From the NCBI GenBank assembly GCA_002395135.1, contig DGWC01000075.1, positions 31,979 to 39,354 on the forward strand: a DNA stretch of 7,376 nucleotides, read 5' to 3'. The number at the start of each line of letters is the position of its first letter. The stretch's first letter is position 1. The notes beneath the pieces are model-generated. The model was not told the origin of the DNA. It ran no database searches and was given only the letters and a program-made list of their open reading frames with translations. Position numbers and translations under genes: made by a program. Positions 6,617 through 7,376 of this stretch are shown here, in pieces. The DNA is from Prevotella sp. UBA4268 (GTDB lineage Bacteria; Bacteroidota; Bacteroidia; Bacteroidales; Bacteroidaceae).

Positions 6617-6647
6617 TTGCAAAATGCCGGCAGCAGGAGTACCTTTG
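6617..6647 (+). promoter_or_regulatory. Promoter of the 30-residue membrane peptide gene
   Basis: TTG (6617-6619), 20 bp and TACCTTTG (6640-6647) match the Bacteroidetes promoter pattern. The -7 box is identical to that of the divergent LysR gene. Transcription would start near 6654, about 35 nt before the ATG. Confidence 0.75.
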
Positions 6648-6688
6648 CATCGAAAAAAGTATTCACCATAAAAATAGGAGACACGAAT

Positions 6689-6781
6689 ATGTTTACAACA
6701 GTTTCAATGATTGTAATGCTCGCAGTGGGTGCTGCGTTTAGCATTTGGATGGCAAAACATGATAACCTTGAGGTTAATTGA
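6689..6781 (+). CDS. Small single-span membrane peptide, 30 aa, function unknown
   Basis: This very short ORF is well supported by context. It has a promoter at 6617-6647 and an AGGAG Shine-Dalgarno sequence (6676-6680) eight nt before the ATG. A hairpin starts at the stop codon and a terminator lies 40 nt further on. The peptide has a hydrophobic helix at about residues 5-21 (VSMIVMLAVGAAFSIWM) with small residues AVGAA in its middle. A polar, charged tail KHDNLEVN follows. The lysine and histidine after the helix suggest that the C-terminus faces the cytoplasm. It is divergent from the LysR gene, so it may be that regulator's target. I know no named family. It could be a stress-type membrane micropeptide, or less likely a remnant of a longer membrane protein. 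Confidence 0.6.
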   Translation: MFTTVSMIVMLAVGAAFSIWMAKHDNLEVN

Positions 6782-6809
6782 GAACAAGGGGTACGGCCCA
6801 CATGTTCTC
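6780..6809 (+). terminator. Hairpin overlapping the micropeptide stop codon
   Basis: GAGAACA (6780-6786) pairs with TGTTCTC (6803-6809), and GGG/CCC can extend the structure inside the loop. The stem starts within the TGA stop (6779-6781) and is followed by TTCGTTTC. It may be a weak first terminator or a 3'-end stabiliser for the micropeptide mRNA. Confidence 0.45.
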
Positions 6810-6817
6810 TTCGTTTC

Positions 6818-6867
6818 AAAAAAAGTCGCCCCCGCCTTTATAATAATATATAAGGTAGGGGCGACTT
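6818..6867 (-). terminator. Strong intrinsic terminator, mainly for the aldolase transcript; usable from both sides
   Basis: AAGTCGCCCC (6823-6832) and GGGGCGACTT (6858-6867) form a perfect 10-bp stem, which continues inward with CCTT/AAGG after one mismatch and a wobble. On the minus strand the stem runs into seven T residues (6818-6824), a canonical signal for transcripts arriving from the aldolase gene. On the plus strand the following TTGTTGTTTG is less regular, yet could end the micropeptide transcript. Confidence 0.85.
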
Positions 6868-6913
6868 GTTGTTTGCTCTTATTGATGACCCGTTTCAAGT
6901 TTCGCATTCGCTC

Positions 6914-7066
6914 AACTTCTTTGTAGTTTAGAAGTTAAGTAGTGATCGCTTCGCTCGTCCTTCGGTCAGTAGTGAAGCCATTACTTGGTTTGCTGATATT
7001 TTGCCTCCATACATTTGGCTTTAACTACCTAACTACTGACTACCTAACTACCAACTACTTAACAAC
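6914..7066. repeat. Aldolase 3' region: hairpin, nested inverted repeats and a 7/8-bp tandem array
   Basis: This 200-bp non-coding stretch holds several structures. AACTTCT/AGAAGTT (6914-6920, 6930-6936) forms a 7-bp hairpin. GTTAAGTAGT (6934-6943) is the inverse of ACTACTTAAC (7054-7063), and inside it GTCAGTAGT (6965-6973) is the inverse of ACTACTGAC (7032-7040). The right half (7021-7066) is made of six 7- or 8-bp units such as CTAACTAC, TGACTAC and CAACTAC. AGTAGTGA also recurs directly at 6938 and 6968. The array ends four bases before the aldolase stop codon, so all of it would be in the aldolase 3' UTR. Confidence 0.75.
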
Positions 7067-7070
7067 CCTA

Positions 7071-7376
7071 TTAGTCGAGTTGAGCGAGTTTGTTGTCAGA
7101 GCCGAGCACGTCGGTAATCTTGTGCTTGTACATCTTCTCCATCTCGTCGCGAGCAGGTCCGCAATACTTGCGCGGGTCGAACTCTCCGGGGTTGTCGTGC
7201 AGCACGCGGCGCACGGCAGCGGTGAAGGCCAGACGAGAGTCTGAGTCGATGTTGATCTTGCAAACGGCGCTCTTGGCAGCCTTGCGCAACTGCTCCTCGG
7301 GAATACCGATGGCATCGGGCAATTTGCCGCCCAGAGAGTTGATTTCGTCAACATACTCCTGGGGAACAGAAGAAGA
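7071..7376 (-). CDS. fba: Class II fructose-bisphosphate aldolase, C-terminal 101 residues, cut by window edge
   Basis: Glycolytic and gluconeogenic enzyme that splits fructose 1,6-bisphosphate into dihydroxyacetone phosphate and glyceraldehyde 3-phosphate with a divalent metal. The frame is open from base 7376 to the stop at 7071-7073. It begins SSSVPQEYVDEIN and continues GGKLPDAIGIPEEQL, then AVCKINIDSDSRLAFTAAVR, where the NID signature of class II aldolases (active-site Asn and Asp) is visible. FDPRKY and GPARDEMEKMYKHKITDVLGS follow, which is the usual C-terminal part. The metal-binding histidines lie in the missing N-terminal portion. The KINIDSDSRLA form points to the longer, type B-like branch. 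A start inside the window would be spurious, because the homology runs unbroken to the edge. Its transcript should end at the terminator near 6818-6867. Confidence 0.95.
   Translation of the reverse strand, partial: SSSVPQEYVDEINSLGGKLPDAIGIPEEQLRKAAKSAVCKINIDSDSRLAFTAAVRRVLHDNPGEFDPRKYCGPARDEMEKMYKHKITDVLGSDNKLAQLD

Noticed and set aside
5653..6781. Plus-strand ORFs of 255 and 263 codons opposite the LysR gene
   Set aside because: They are antisense shadows of the regulator. Only the last 30 codons of the second (from 6689) have expression signals of their own and are kept as the micropeptide.
6604..6907. Minus-strand ORFs (about 67-71 codons) across the micropeptide and terminator region
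   Set aside because: They run through the terminator stem and lie opposite the supported micropeptide, with no recognisable motifs.

Overview
The window looks like chromosomal DNA from a Bacteroidales bacterium, most likely Prevotella or a close relative. Three things point there. Four intergenic regions carry promoters of the Bacteroidetes primary-sigma type: a TTG/TTTG -33 element, 19-20 bp, then TAnnTTTG. The largest protein ends in a short YSIDGRKL...GLYIHNGKK-VVK tail typical of exported Prevotella/Bacteroides proteins. A small ORF starts MKKNYIVPK, like many short orphan peptides of this order.

Layout, left to right. Positions 1-740 (minus strand) hold the N-terminal part of a standalone AICAR transformylase (purine synthesis), with its promoter at 766-795. 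Positions 949-1354 hold a 68-residue peptide gene (minus), a strong intrinsic terminator after it, and nine 7-bp tandem repeats before it. Positions 1355-5137 (minus) hold one 1260-residue exported protein. It has a signal peptide, two different glycine-rich parallel beta-helix repeat arrays, a Cys/His zinc-ribbon-like segment, an InlB-like repeat and a C-terminal sorting-type tail. Its promoter is at 5195-5226. I see no promoter or terminator between it and the small peptide gene, so the two probably share a transcript. Positions 5227-5541 have no gene but carry two AT-rich 38-bp direct repeats, each with an inner dyad.

Positions 5542-6465 (minus) hold a LysR-type regulator. It is divergent from a 30-residue single-span membrane peptide (6689-6781, plus) that has its own promoter, Shine-Dalgarno sequence and downstream hairpins. 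Two dyads lie between the divergent promoters and are candidate regulator sites. Positions 7071-7376 (minus) hold the C-terminal 101 residues of class II fructose-bisphosphate aldolase. Its long 3' region contains a second 7/8-bp repeat array, nested inverted repeats and a shared bidirectional terminator.

The two end genes are housekeeping metabolism. The middle is accessory: a surface or exported repeat protein with a companion peptide, and a regulator paired with a membrane micropeptide. I recognise no complete defence system, CRISPR array, insertion sequence or RNA gene. The best candidates for something undescribed are the regulator-micropeptide pair, the adhesin-peptide unit and the heptad arrays following stop codons.
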